A stretch of 64,000 nt of DNA, taken from NCBI GenBank assembly GCA_023666275.1, contig JAMPCJ010000001.1, forward strand, positions 124,001 to 188,000. Reading direction: 5' to 3'. Below, in pieces: positions 53,409 through 61,543 of the stretch. The notes below the pieces were generated by a model. The model had not been told where the DNA came from. It did no database searches and was given only the letters and a program-made list of their open reading frames with translations. A program made the translations under genes and the position numbers. This DNA is from Treponema brennaborense. GTDB taxonomy: Bacteria > Spirochaetota > Spirochaetia > Treponematales > Treponemataceae. Within the stretch, counting starts at the first letter, position 1; each line of letters begins with the position of its first letter.

Positions 53409-54703
53409 TGACATTCGGAAAGGGCGAACGAATAAATCTCGAAGGCGGCAAAATTGCCGCGATAAAAGAAAAACTCGGCGAAGGAGGACAAGGCATTGTC
53501 TACAAAGTCGAAGTGGACGGGAAGCCTTGCGCGCTCAAATGGTACACGTGTCGATTTAAAAACACAAAAAAATTTCGCGCCAATTTGCAGGCGAATATCT
53601 CAAGCGGCGCACCCGACGAAAAATTTTTATGGCCGAAATTTCTCACAGAAGAAAAATACGCAAGCTTCGGATATGTGATGGATTTGCGCCCGAAAGAATT
53701 TTCCGATTTTTCCGACATCCTGAACAACAAAATAAAATTCACTTCCACGCAAAAAAGCGTTCTCGCCGCGCTTAACATCACAAATGCGTTCCGCGAACTG
53801 CACAGAAAAGGATTGAGTTACCAAGATTTGAATGACGGAAATTTTTTTGTTAATGTTGAAAACGGCGACGTTTTGATTTGCGACAACGACAACGTAACTC
53901 CCGGCGGAATGAAAAATCCAGGCAACATCGGCGGGAAGCCCGGCTATATGGCTCCCGAAGTTTTCAGAGGCGACACATTTCCCGGAGTGCTATCGGACAA
54001 CTATTCGCTCGCCGTAATTTTGTTCAAGCTCTTCTGCCGGCACGATCCGATGATGGGTGATGCGTTTGTGAAAAGCGTCTGCATCACGGAAAGTCGCGAA
54101 ATGGAACTTTACGGCACGAAGCCTGTTTTTATTTTCAATCCGAACGATGCTTCGAACCGTCCTGTTCCAGGCGTTCATCCGAATCCGCTCAAACTTTGGC
54201 CGAGGCTTCCGCCTTACATCCGCGATGCGTTTGTAAAATCGTTCGTAGACGGAATAAAAAATCCAAACGAACGCCTGCCAGACAACGAATGGCAAAAAAA
54301 ATTGATGCGCTTTCTCGACGAGATGGTTGTCTGCCCGATTTGCAAAAGCGAACACATGATTTACAAATTCGAAAAAGGCAACGAAATGAAATTCGGATGC
54401 GGGCACAATTTCAGCTATCCGCGAATTCTCAAAAGCAAGGGGTACGAAATTCCTCTTTTCCCAGGTCAGAAAATCCGCGCCTGTCATATTACGGAAAAAA
54501 GTGACGATTTCAAAAAAATCGAAGGCGAAGTGATTATGAACAAAAACAATCCGGCGTTGTGGGGAATAAAAAATTCGGGCGATACCGATTGGACTTTCAT
54601 TGCCGGCGGCGAGGTGAAGAAAGTCGGGAAAAATTCCGTTTTGCCGATTGCAGCGGATATGGAAATCAACTTCGGCGGCGTGAATGCGAAAATCGTACTG
54701 TAA
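53408..54703 (+). CDS. Ser/Thr protein kinase of a TerY-P system, with C-terminal zinc ribbon
   Basis: This 431-residue cytoplasmic kinase has the Gly-rich loop GEGGQG (24-29), ATP Lys44 (CALKWY), catalytic loop YQDLNDGN (Asp140, Asn145; Tyr-Gln-Asp where most have His-Arg-Asp), metal Asp159 or 161 in ICDNDN and APE at 182-184. All key residues for activity are present. After the kinase domain (about 20-305) comes a zinc ribbon (VVCPICKSEHMIY, FGCGHNF) and a beta-rich end (GDTDWTFIAGGEVKKVGKNS). GGAGG is before ATG 53408. Kinase, TerY and PP2C are known as the TerY-P triad. Confidence 0.85.
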   Translation: MTFGKGERINLEGGKIAAIKEKLGEGGQGIVYKVEVDGKPCALKWYTCRFKNTKKFRANLQANISSGAPDEKFLWPKFLTEEKYASFGYVMDLRPKEFSDFSDILNNKIKFTSTQKSVLAALNITNAFRELHRKGLSYQDLNDGNFFVNVENGDVLICDNDNVTPGGMKNPGNIGGKPGYMAPEVFRGDTFPGVLSDNYSLAVILFKLFCRHDPMMGDAFVKSVCITESREMELYGTKPVFIFNPNDASNRPVPGVHPNPLKLWPRLPPYIRDAFVKSFVDGIKNPNERLPDNEWQKKLMRFLDEMVVCPICKSEHMIYKFEKGNEMKFGCGHNFSYPRILKSKGYEIPLFPGQKIRACHITEKSDDFKKIEGEVIMNKNNPALWGIKNSGDTDWTFIAGGEVKKVGKNSVLPIAADMEINFGGVNAKIVL

Positions 54704-54741
54704 AATTTTTTGAGGGAGAGACAAATTGATCGGAGGCAAAA

Positions 54742-55467
54742 ATGGGAATGTTTGACGATGTGGAAGGAATCGTAAAGCGGCAGATGGTTTTGTTTTTTAT
54801 CGTTGACTGCTCCGGCAGCATGACAGGAACGAAAATAACCGCGGTGAACCAGGCAGTGCGCGATGTTCTGCCGGAGTTACAGGACGCAGGCGGGAGCGAT
54901 GTGGACTTGAAAGTGGCGTGTCTGAAATTTTCCACGGGCTGCGAATGGATGTATCCGAATCCTGTCGCGAGCGAAATTTTTTCATGGCAGGAACTTCAGG
55001 CGGACGGCGTTACGGATTTCGGCGCGGCATGCGAAGAGCTTTCCCAGAAACTTTCACGCAACGAATTTTTGAAGGCGCCTTCCGCAAGTGTTGCGCCCGC
55101 ACTTTTTTTGATGAGCGACGGCGAACCGACTGATGACTATGTGTCCGGTTTGAAAAAACTGCGCGAGAACAATTGGTTCAAAAACGCAATCAAAGTGGCA
55201 GTGGCAATCGGCGACGACGCAAATAAAGATGTGCTCAAAGAATTCACAGGCAACATCGAGGCAGTGATTACAGTCCACACGCCGGAAGCCTTAAAAAAAT
55301 GGATTCGCGCGGTTTCCGTAACAAGTTCGAAAATCGGAAGCAGAAGCCAGCCGATGAGCGACGGTGAAGTTCAGACAAAGCAAAATGCGGTTATCGACGA
55401 AATCAAGGAAATCCGGCAAACCGAAGCCGACTTGAACACAACTTCAACAAACAGCGATGACTGGTGA
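54742..55467 (+). CDS. terY: TerY-like vWA domain protein
   Basis: This 241-residue protein has a von Willebrand A domain with a complete MIDAS site: Asp22, Ser24, Ser26 (FIVDCSGSMTG), Thr91 (GVTDFGAA) and Asp126 (LMSDGEPTDD). TerY proteins have this layout and act with Ter stress systems or with kinase/phosphatase pairs. GGAGG is 8 nt upstream. It lies 38 nt behind the kinase. The last 40 residues are charged and probably flexible, possibly the target of phosphorylation. Confidence 0.88.
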   Translation: MGMFDDVEGIVKRQMVLFFIVDCSGSMTGTKITAVNQAVRDVLPELQDAGGSDVDLKVACLKFSTGCEWMYPNPVASEIFSWQELQADGVTDFGAACEELSQKLSRNEFLKAPSASVAPALFLMSDGEPTDDYVSGLKKLRENNWFKNAIKVAVAIGDDANKDVLKEFTGNIEAVITVHTPEALKKWIRAVSVTSSKIGSRSQPMSDGEVQTKQNAVIDEIKEIRQTEADLNTTSTNSDDW

Positions 55468-55601
55468 AATTCGGAGAAAATTTCGCGACAAATTTTTTTG
55501 TGAAAATCGGGCGGTATGCCTGATTATTCTCGAAAGTGCGCGGAGCATTTTCGGGAAATATTTTAAAAGTCCATGCAGAATTGCTTGGCAAGGAATATTT
55601 T

Positions 55602-56150
55602 ATGAATTGCAAATTTCATCCCACAGCAGAAGCTGTAACAACGTGCGCAAATTGCGGTGCGGGAATATGCTCGTCATGTAATAAAGAAGCGTTTTTTAAA
55701 ACGAAAAATGGGCAACCGCACTGCATAGAATGCAGTTTGAAAGAGGCAGAGGAAAATGTTGATTCTGAAAAAAAATTTTTGAAAGGAATAAAAAGAGAAT
55801 TGATTTTTTCCACTATATTTTTTGTTTTAGCTATTCTTTGTTTTATCCCCTCAATAGTTGAAGGAAAGGGAGATACAGCAGGAGTTCTAATAGGGATATT
55901 GTTCTGGTTATTGTCCGGTCTTATTCAAACTCGGGGACACGAAAATAATAAAGGCAGTATAAAATCAATTATATGGTCGAACACGGATCAAGGGAAATTT
56001 TCATTTTCTAAAATCATTTTTTATATCTTTGCAGCCCCTGTTATGTTGATTAAAAATTTTATTGAATATCCCAAATCAAAGGCCTGTTATCAATTGGATA
56101 TACAAGAATATGAAAAAATAAAAGCCGCTTATGCTAATGCAAAACGGTGA
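55602..56150 (+). CDS. B-box-type zinc finger membrane protein
   Basis: This 182-residue protein begins with a B-box-like zinc finger (MNCKFHPTAEAVTTCANCGA, GICSSC, PHCIEC; Cys/His ligands at about 3-43). Two membrane helices follow (about 69-85 and 96-110) and a third is likely near 137-155. The zinc finger would be cytoplasmic. AAGGAA is 8 nt upstream of the ATG. GC content is far lower than in the kinase and TerY genes, so it was probably added from another source. It sits inside the TerY run in the same direction. Confidence 0.75.
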   Translation: MNCKFHPTAEAVTTCANCGAGICSSCNKEAFFKTKNGQPHCIECSLKEAEENVDSEKKFLKGIKRELIFSTIFFVLAILCFIPSIVEGKGDTAGVLIGILFWLLSGLIQTRGHENNKGSIKSIIWSNTDQGKFSFSKIIFYIFAAPVMLIKNFIEYPKSKACYQLDIQEYEKIKAAYANAKR

Positions 56151-56212
56151 TTTTCAAAACCAGCAGGCGTAATTACTTGCGCCTGTTTGGAAAACATATT
56201 GAGGAGAATTTT

Positions 56213-57529
56213 ATGGGTGGTAAAATAATCGCTGAGATAGCAATTTTATGTATTGTATTACGTTGCTTCATATGGGAAATGCCTCAATACAATTATGATC
56301 TATGGAAAAAGATATTCTGCGCTATTGCAATATTATGTTTGATAATAGGATTGTTTTCTGCTTCAAATTTATTTTTTTCCATTGCATTTCATGCCACAGT
56401 GTTCTATCTGTTTGTATTTTTATGCAGCGTAACAAATGCATTTTTCCCGTTTTTTTTAATTGGAATTGCGAAGTTAGTTAGCACCGTGTGTTTTCTTAAT
56501 TCCAATTTTAATTATTCTAATATTATCAATGCAATTCTTGTATTGACTATGCTAGCAACGCTAGTCTTGGAGAAAAGAAATCTAGCAAAGAAAGAAAAAG
56601 AAGCCGAAGAAAAGACTATAAGAAATAACGATTTGTTAGACGCTATAAATAGGCGTGACAAAGAAACTGCCCGAAGGTTAATAGCAGATGATGTCGATGT
56701 CAATTATGTCGGGTTTGTCAATTGCAGAAACAAGACAATACTACAAGTTGCTGTTGAAATCGGTGACAAAGATATTGTTTCCCTTTTAATAGATAAAGGC
56801 GCAGATGTAAATCAAGAAGCAGACGGGAAAAGAGCTTTAGATTATGCCAAAGAGGATGAAATAATCTCTATTCTAAGAGGTCATGGTGCAAAAACAAAAG
56901 CCGAATCAGAAGAACAAGATAAGGCTGATATTGACTTTGTTTATGCTATAGGCTGTCATGATGTAGAGAGAGTGAAATCTTTAATTTCACAAATATCTAA
57001 TATCGATACTATTCCTTCTAATATTAACAAACCTAACATGCCTAAGCATGTGTTTGATCTTGAACTCGTTAGTTATAACCAGTACTCAGATGAATTAAAA
57101 AAATATATAGATGGGAATATAACACCTTTGTTGTTTGCGTCTTATAACGATGATATAGAAATGGTAAAGCTTTTAGTGGAAAATGGCGCAAATGTAAACA
57201 GCCAAAGTTCTTATGGTCTGACTGCATTGATGTTTGCTTCTATTTATTATAAACAACAGAGAGAACACACTATAGAGCTTATTGATTTTTTGATAAGTAA
57301 AGGAGCCGATATGAATAAAAAAAGCTATGATGTTGAAGGTCTGGTTGCTAAAACGGCACTGATGCTCGCAATATCCGCTGGAAATATTGATGCTATATTG
57401 GCGTTGATAAAAAATGGAGCAGATGTAAATGTAAAGGCATCCAATGGTGCTACAGCATTATCTATAGCGAGGGGAAAAGAATTTACAGAAATAGAAAATC
57501 TTTTAATTCAAAGCGGAGCATATAATTAG
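56213..57529 (+). CDS. Membrane-anchored ankyrin-repeat protein
   Basis: This 438-residue protein has about four N-terminal membrane helices (about 5-135), a charged linker (KKEKEAEEKTIRNND) and then ankyrin repeats from about 150 to the end. Clear repeats are NKTILQVAVEIGDKDIVSLL, NITPLLFASYNDDIEMVKLL, GLTALMFASIYYKQQREHTI and KTALMLAISAGNIDAILALI, each closing with xxGADVN. A 60-residue spacer interrupts the array (about 250-300). The start is set by GAGGAG 7 nt upstream. The gene is AT-rich. Ankyrin domains bind proteins, so it may present a target to the kinase or phosphatase at the membrane. Confidence 0.85.
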   Translation: MGGKIIAEIAILCIVLRCFIWEMPQYNYDLWKKIFCAIAILCLIIGLFSASNLFFSIAFHATVFYLFVFLCSVTNAFFPFFLIGIAKLVSTVCFLNSNFNYSNIINAILVLTMLATLVLEKRNLAKKEKEAEEKTIRNNDLLDAINRRDKETARRLIADDVDVNYVGFVNCRNKTILQVAVEIGDKDIVSLLIDKGADVNQEADGKRALDYAKEDEIISILRGHGAKTKAESEEQDKADIDFVYAIGCHDVERVKSLISQISNIDTIPSNINKPNMPKHVFDLELVSYNQYSDELKKYIDGNITPLLFASYNDDIEMVKLLVENGANVNSQSSYGLTALMFASIYYKQQREHTIELIDFLISKGADMNKKSYDVEGLVAKTALMLAISAGNIDAILALIKNGADVNVKASNGATALSIARGKEFTEIENLLIQSGAYN

Positions 57530-57565
57530 GCTTAATGCTAAATACAAACAAAACAGGTGAAACAA

Positions 57566-58138
57566 ATGAATTCTTTGAACATAGACGCGTTCAAAAAGGC
57601 ACTGGAAAGCGGTGATGAAAAAAGTATCGCGAAAATGACAAATGAAATTGAAGAACTTTCATTTAAATGGACAGGAGTGCGCTCAAGTAGAAATACAGAC
57701 GCAGAAAAGACTGGCAGTGCATCAGAATTGCATACAGATAAATTCCAAAATGTAGACGGAGGAACATTCCTTTCAGCGTGCGAACGTGGTGATGTTGATT
57801 TTGTCCGAGCTGCCTTGCAAAGCAATAAATCTTTGGCGAATACAATCAATAAAGACGGCGATAGTGCATTGGCACTCGCGGCTGGCGCCGGCAAGAAAGA
57901 TATTGTTAAACTTCTTTTGAACAATGGCGCAAATGCGAGAACAACGAATTTTATTGGTTGCAATGCACTTCATTGGGCACTCGATACGGGAGACTATGAC
58001 ATAGCTGCACTATTAGTAAATGCAGGGGCTGATGTGAACGCGAACGCTGCTTTTATGGGAACTCCGCTGCAAAAAGCAACGGCAAGAGGATACTATAACA
58101 TAGTGCAGTTGCTGTTGGAAAACGGCGCGCGAAGATGA
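57566..58138 (+). CDS. Ankyrin-repeat protein, soluble
   Basis: This 190-residue protein has an N-terminal helical part (about 1-70) and three ankyrin repeats (about 72-190): GTFLSACERGDVDFVRAALQ, DSALALAAGAGKKDIVKLLL and GCNALHWALDTGDYDIAALL, the last unit ending in LLLENGARR. The end is abrupt: the next 23 codons in another frame encode the end of a further ankyrin repeat. ATG 57566 has AGGTG 7 nt upstream. No membrane helix. Confidence 0.85.
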   Translation: MNSLNIDAFKKALESGDEKSIAKMTNEIEELSFKWTGVRSSRNTDAEKTGSASELHTDKFQNVDGGTFLSACERGDVDFVRAALQSNKSLANTINKDGDSALALAAGAGKKDIVKLLLNNGANARTTNFIGCNALHWALDTGDYDIAALLVNAGADVNANAAFMGTPLQKATARGYYNIVQLLLENGARR

Positions 58139-58206
58139 GTATGGCTGAAAAGGAAGAGCATAAAAACATACTGAACTTACTGCAAGCTTATGGTGCGGCA
58201 GAGTAA
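58135..58206 (+). pseudogene. C-terminal ankyrin fragment in a shifted frame
   Basis: Starting with ATG 58135 (ATGA overlap with the upstream stop) 23 codons encode MSMAEKEEHKNILNLLQAYG and AAE. This reads like the last helix pair of an ankyrin repeat, and the short REDEYG remnant is in yet another frame at 58131-58148. So the upstream protein seems to have lost its last repeat by small deletions. It could still be made as a peptide by coupled translation. Confidence 0.5.
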
Positions 58207-58273
58207 AACACAACATTCAAAAAAGAATGCGAGTTTCGCATTCCAATAAATTTTATTGCTATGGAGACAAAAT

Positions 58274-58474
58274 ATGGCACGAATCGTACTTGATTCAAAT
58301 GGTAACAAGCTAGGGTCTTATGAGGGGAGTAATGACATCGGCAAAGTTTTTGATAAAGATGGCAACCCTGCGGGCGAGTATTGGGGTGGTGACATTTTTG
58401 ACAGAAATGGGAGCAGGGTATGCTCACACAACGGCGATCCTGAAAAGACCGTAAGAATCTTGCTCGAAAGGTAG
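58274..58474 (+). CDS. Small beta-repeat protein (beta-flower-like)
   Basis: This 66-residue protein is built of three short repeats with a common pattern I/V-x-D-x-x-G (RIVLDSNGNKLGSY, KVFDKDGNPAGEYW, DIFDRNGSRVCSH), as in the 4-fold beta-flower proteins found near bacterial conflict systems. The family name is my best match, not a certain one. GGAG is 8 nt before ATG 58274; the frame has no use upstream. A hairpin terminator follows at 58482-58509. It is the last gene of the AT-rich block before PP2C. Confidence 0.6.
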   Translation: MARIVLDSNGNKLGSYEGSNDIGKVFDKDGNPAGEYWGGDIFDRNGSRVCSHNGDPEKTVRILLER

Positions 58475-58481
58475 GTTTAAG

Positions 58482-58509
58482 AGTACACGGCAAAATTTTG
58501 CTGTGTACT
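58482..58509. terminator. Hairpin behind the beta-flower-like gene
   Basis: AGTACAC, G, GCAAAATTTTGC, T, GTGTACT pair over the full 28 bp, with one G-T pair. It is followed by TTAATT, not a full T-run. Confidence 0.6.
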
Positions 58510-58619
58510 TTAATTACAGTTTGCATTGTAAACTGCCTTATCAACTGCTATATTTTCGCCTAAAACTACGCGCAACGAGTTCGTTGTAAGACACGTTGCT
58601 GCAAAATTAAGAAATACTT

Positions 58620-58642
58620 TTGCAATAAGTAAAATATTGCAA
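58620..58642. promoter_or_regulatory. TTGCAATA/TATTGCAA dyad upstream of the PP2C gene
   Basis: TTGCAATA (58620-58627) and TATTGCAA (58635-58642) form a perfect 8-bp dyad with a 7-nt spacer, 43 nt before the PP2C start. The same arms with an 8-nt spacer are found at 63793-63816 upstream of topB. A shared regulator or the promoter architecture of a mobile unit could explain this. Confidence 0.5.
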
Positions 58643-58685
58643 TTCAAGAATGTTTATCAATTGAGGTGTTTGATTCAAACATAAA

Positions 58686-59588
58686 ATGATTGAATGTATA
58701 AAAGCGCAGGCGCAAGGCTTTTCCCATAAAGCGCAGGGCAAACCTTGCCAAGATGCGGTGAGCGTGGTGCAGAAAAAAGACTACTCGATAATTTCCGTTG
58801 CGGACGGGCATGGCGGCGAACGGTATTTCCGAAGCGGCATCGGATCACGCTTGGCAGTTGAAGTTGCGCAGGCGGAATTCGAAAAACTTTTTCTCGCCGT
58901 TTCAAGACAGCTGCCGGGCGGAAAGATCAACTGGGAGAAAACATTAAAATCGCTTGAAAGCAATATCGTAAAAAAATGGCAGGATAAAGTTGAGGAAGAT
59001 TTTGCGGCGCATCCGTTTTCTTCGGAAGAACACGCACTCGCGGAAAAATTGGAAATCGACTTTTGCATGGCGGAAAAAGAAAATTGCGAACGTGAAAAAA
59101 TCTGCGGCATTCGCTTTCGCAATTCGGAAATCCTCAAATGCTACGGAAGCACGCTGCTTTGTGCGCTGTATACTCCCACGCTCAAATTTCCCAATTCAAA
59201 AAAATCCTTTTGGATTGCGCTTCAAATCGGCGACGGCTTAACATTTGCGCTGGACGAAAACGGCGAAGAATTTCTGCCGATTCCCGACGACGAAAAACTA
59301 GGCTTCGGAGTTACGACAAGCATTTGCTCTTCAAATGCTGCGGAAAATTTTCGGCATGCATTCGGATTTTCGAAACTGAGCACGCTTGTAGTCTGCACAG
59401 ACGGAGTGGCGGATTCTTTTGCAAAAGAAAAATTCGGCGCGTTTGTCAAAGACATTTTGCACAATATGAATGAGCAAGGACGCGAAAAAACGCAGCAGGG
59501 ATTGCAGGAATATTTTCCCAAACTGAGCGAGCAAGGTTCCGGCGACGATTTGAGTTTGGCCGGAATTTTTGAAATAAAAGGAAAGTGA
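58686..59588 (+). CDS. PP2C-family protein phosphatase of the TerY-P system
   Basis: This 300-residue phosphatase has metal-binding Asp23 (GKPCQDAVSV) and Asp40 (SVADGHGG), then QIGDGLTFAL, CTDGVADSF and QGSGDDLSLAG, the full PP2C set, so it should be active. A helical insert lies at about 70-130. It would reverse phosphorylation by the kinase at 53408. There is no good ribosome-binding site next to the ATG (GAGG is about 17 nt away). Its GC content matches kinase and TerY, not the AT-rich genes between them, which suggests that these genes were inserted into an original triad. Confidence 0.87.
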   Translation: MIECIKAQAQGFSHKAQGKPCQDAVSVVQKKDYSIISVADGHGGERYFRSGIGSRLAVEVAQAEFEKLFLAVSRQLPGGKINWEKTLKSLESNIVKKWQDKVEEDFAAHPFSSEEHALAEKLEIDFCMAEKENCEREKICGIRFRNSEILKCYGSTLLCALYTPTLKFPNSKKSFWIALQIGDGLTFALDENGEEFLPIPDDEKLGFGVTTSICSSNAAENFRHAFGFSKLSTLVVCTDGVADSFAKEKFGAFVKDILHNMNEQGREKTQQGLQEYFPKLSEQGSGDDLSLAGIFEIKGK

Positions 59589-59599
59589 GGTAATTGGAA

Positions 59600-59977
59600 A
59601 TGGATAATAAAGTTGGTGAAATTGCAAAAATATCAAGTTCGGTTTCGCTATTCCTAGATAAATTTAAAAATGAGCAGAACGAATTTTCTTTGAAAGTAAA
59701 TGTATCTTTTGTCATTATTTCGTTTGTTGCACTGTTGATTTTGATATTGGTTATTTCAAAAATAATTACCAAGTTACGTGAAAAAAAACATCGAAAAAGA
59801 AAAATGCTTATTCAACAGCGACTCATTATTGCCGCTGGCAATAATGACAAAGACGAAGTTTTGAATTTATTGGAAAAGGGCGCGTATGTGGATTATAAAG
59901 ATGCAGACGGAAACGCGCCTTTATTAAATGCAGTGAAGAATAAAAATCTGTCAACAGTTTTTAATTTTTTCGTTTGA
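59600..59977 (+). CDS. Membrane protein with truncated ankyrin domain
   Basis: This 125-residue product has one membrane helix (about 33-57, VNVSFVIISFVALLILILVI) and one and a half ankyrin repeats (RLIIAAGNNDKDEVLNLLEK, GAYVDYKDADGNAPLLNAVK). The second repeat breaks off after KNKNLSTV and ends FNFFV and stop. The rest was probably lost when the transposase segment arrived, which starts about here. ATG 59600 is 11 nt behind the PP2C stop, and the frame could start at TTG 59594. Probably a remnant of a protein like that at 56213. Confidence 0.65.
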   Translation: MDNKVGEIAKISSSVSLFLDKFKNEQNEFSLKVNVSFVIISFVALLILILVISKIITKLREKKHRKRKMLIQQRLIIAAGNNDKDEVLNLLEKGAYVDYKDADGNAPLLNAVKNKNLSTVFNFFV

Positions 59978-60182
59978 ATTTTTCTAATATTTTTGAGTTT
60001 TTTTGCTTTTTTCTACAGGAACTAGCTAAAATCGGATTTTTTATGGCAAGATAGCTTACAAAAATTGAAATTCAGCCCATTTTGCGGCGTTTTAAACTAA
60101 TTTAGGGCACAACGAAACAGAATGCACCGATAGTACACTCGAAAATTGAGGCAATTTGACTTTGATTGGAACATCGATTTTG

Positions 60183-61451
60183 CTACGCGGGCTTTAGCTC
60201 GTATTCAAGTTCCTTGTATACTTCTCTGTATTTCGGTTTGGCATTTTTCAAGAAGTATTCCTCTATCAGATCTTTCCAAACTTCGGGCATGGTTCCAGAG
60301 GTGTCGGTTTCCAGAAGCTCAACCTTATAGTGCGTCTTTGTCTTTTCAGGCTCGCACCAAAGTCCGCCCTTTATCGACAGGCAGATTTTAACTTTCTGAC
60401 CGGCAAGTTCTTTGCAAAAAAACCGGTAGCCTTTCAACTCGAATACGCCGCCGCTGTCCACTTTTCCGATTGTTACAAGGCGCAGATATTGATTTACTTG
60501 CTCCATGTCCGCCGGAATGAATGCGCTTTCATCGCTTTTTGGCTTAACTGCATATTTCCTGTTGAATTTCGTGATATACTTCGGAAGCACTGCATTTGCT
60601 TCCTCAATGGTCTTTACGCCGTGCAACCAGAACCAAAACGGAAGCTGCCCCTGCAAAGTCTGCCACATTCGTTCTACCCTGCCTTTCGCTTGCGGCGAAT
60701 TTGCCGGAATCAGTTCTATGCCGAATTTATTCATAATTCTGCCGAATTGAGTCGGATCATCTGTAATCTTTCCGTCTCGCACCGTGCAGAAAATCTGCGC
60801 CTTGTCGGTGTAGATTGCTTCGGGAAGTCCGTGTTCCAACGCCATCGTTCTGAAACATTCATGATAGCCGAAAGAACATTCATTCTTTGTCATGTAAAGC
60901 GAAACGAGCTGACCGGTGGCGTCGTCAATAAATCCGTGAATGCACGACTTGTGTCCGTCCCGAAACCAGTCGTGTTCCGAGCCGTCCGCTTGAATGAGTT
61001 CGCCTTTCCTTGCTTTTCGTTCACGGGTGAAATGAAATATCTTGTCTTTCAGCCTGCTCGACCTCGGTGAAATATAACGGCAGTCTTTTTTAAGGATTTT
61101 TTTCGCATAACTTTCGGAAACTTTGATGCCGAAGCTGTCTTTTAAAATTTCGACAAAATAGGAATATGATATTCCCTCGAATGTTTCTCCTTCGATTTTC
61201 GTATTTTGAAAGATATCAACGATTTTCTGTCTGATAAGTTTGAACTCTTCTTTTTCGTATGACCTCCCCTTGTTGCCGTGGATAAAAGCTCTGTCGCCTA
61301 AGATTTTACACGCAATGACTTTATACTCTATGCAGCGCTGGGTAACGCACAAATCAAATGCTGCCTGCTTTGTGCTGATTTCCTTTCTGATTACTTTTTC
61401 GATAACAGACTTGTACGCAGTTTGTCTGTCAGTTAATTCCAATTTTTCCAT
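60183..61451 (-). mobile_element. Insertion sequence transposase, ISNCY/IS1202-like
   Basis: This 422-residue DDE transposase has Asp in QADGSEHDWF, Asp in YTDKAQIFCTV and Glu in AKGRVERMWQTLQ, the catalytic triad of the rve-type integrase core, and an N-terminal HTH region (ISTKQAAFDLCVTQRCIEYK). The order and the QxDGSxHxW motif fit the IS1202 group of ISNCY. The gene is complete with no frameshift. I could not identify terminal inverted repeats or target duplications; the left end is probably near 59960-60180 and the right end between 61452 and 61543. It could move the neighbouring TerY or topB genes. Confidence 0.85.
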
Positions 61452-61467
61452 AATCCTAATCCTTCCC

Positions 61468-61491
61468 TTCGGATGCGACGTCGCACCCGAA
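61468..61491. repeat. Palindromic element, copy A (intergenic)
   Basis: TTCGGaTGCGAC and GTCGCAcCCGAA form a 24-bp palindrome with one mismatch pair. It lies between the transposase and topB. It is identical over 26 bp to copy E at 63700-63727 on the other side of topB. Confidence 0.85.
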
Positions 61492-61543
61492 AATTCAAAC
61501 CCTAATAATTCAAAAATTTTATTATCCGAATTTCAATCGAAAA

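Noticed and set aside
59960-61543. Exact ends of the insertion sequence
   Set aside because: I compared both flanks of the transposase and found no convincing terminal inverted repeats or target duplication.
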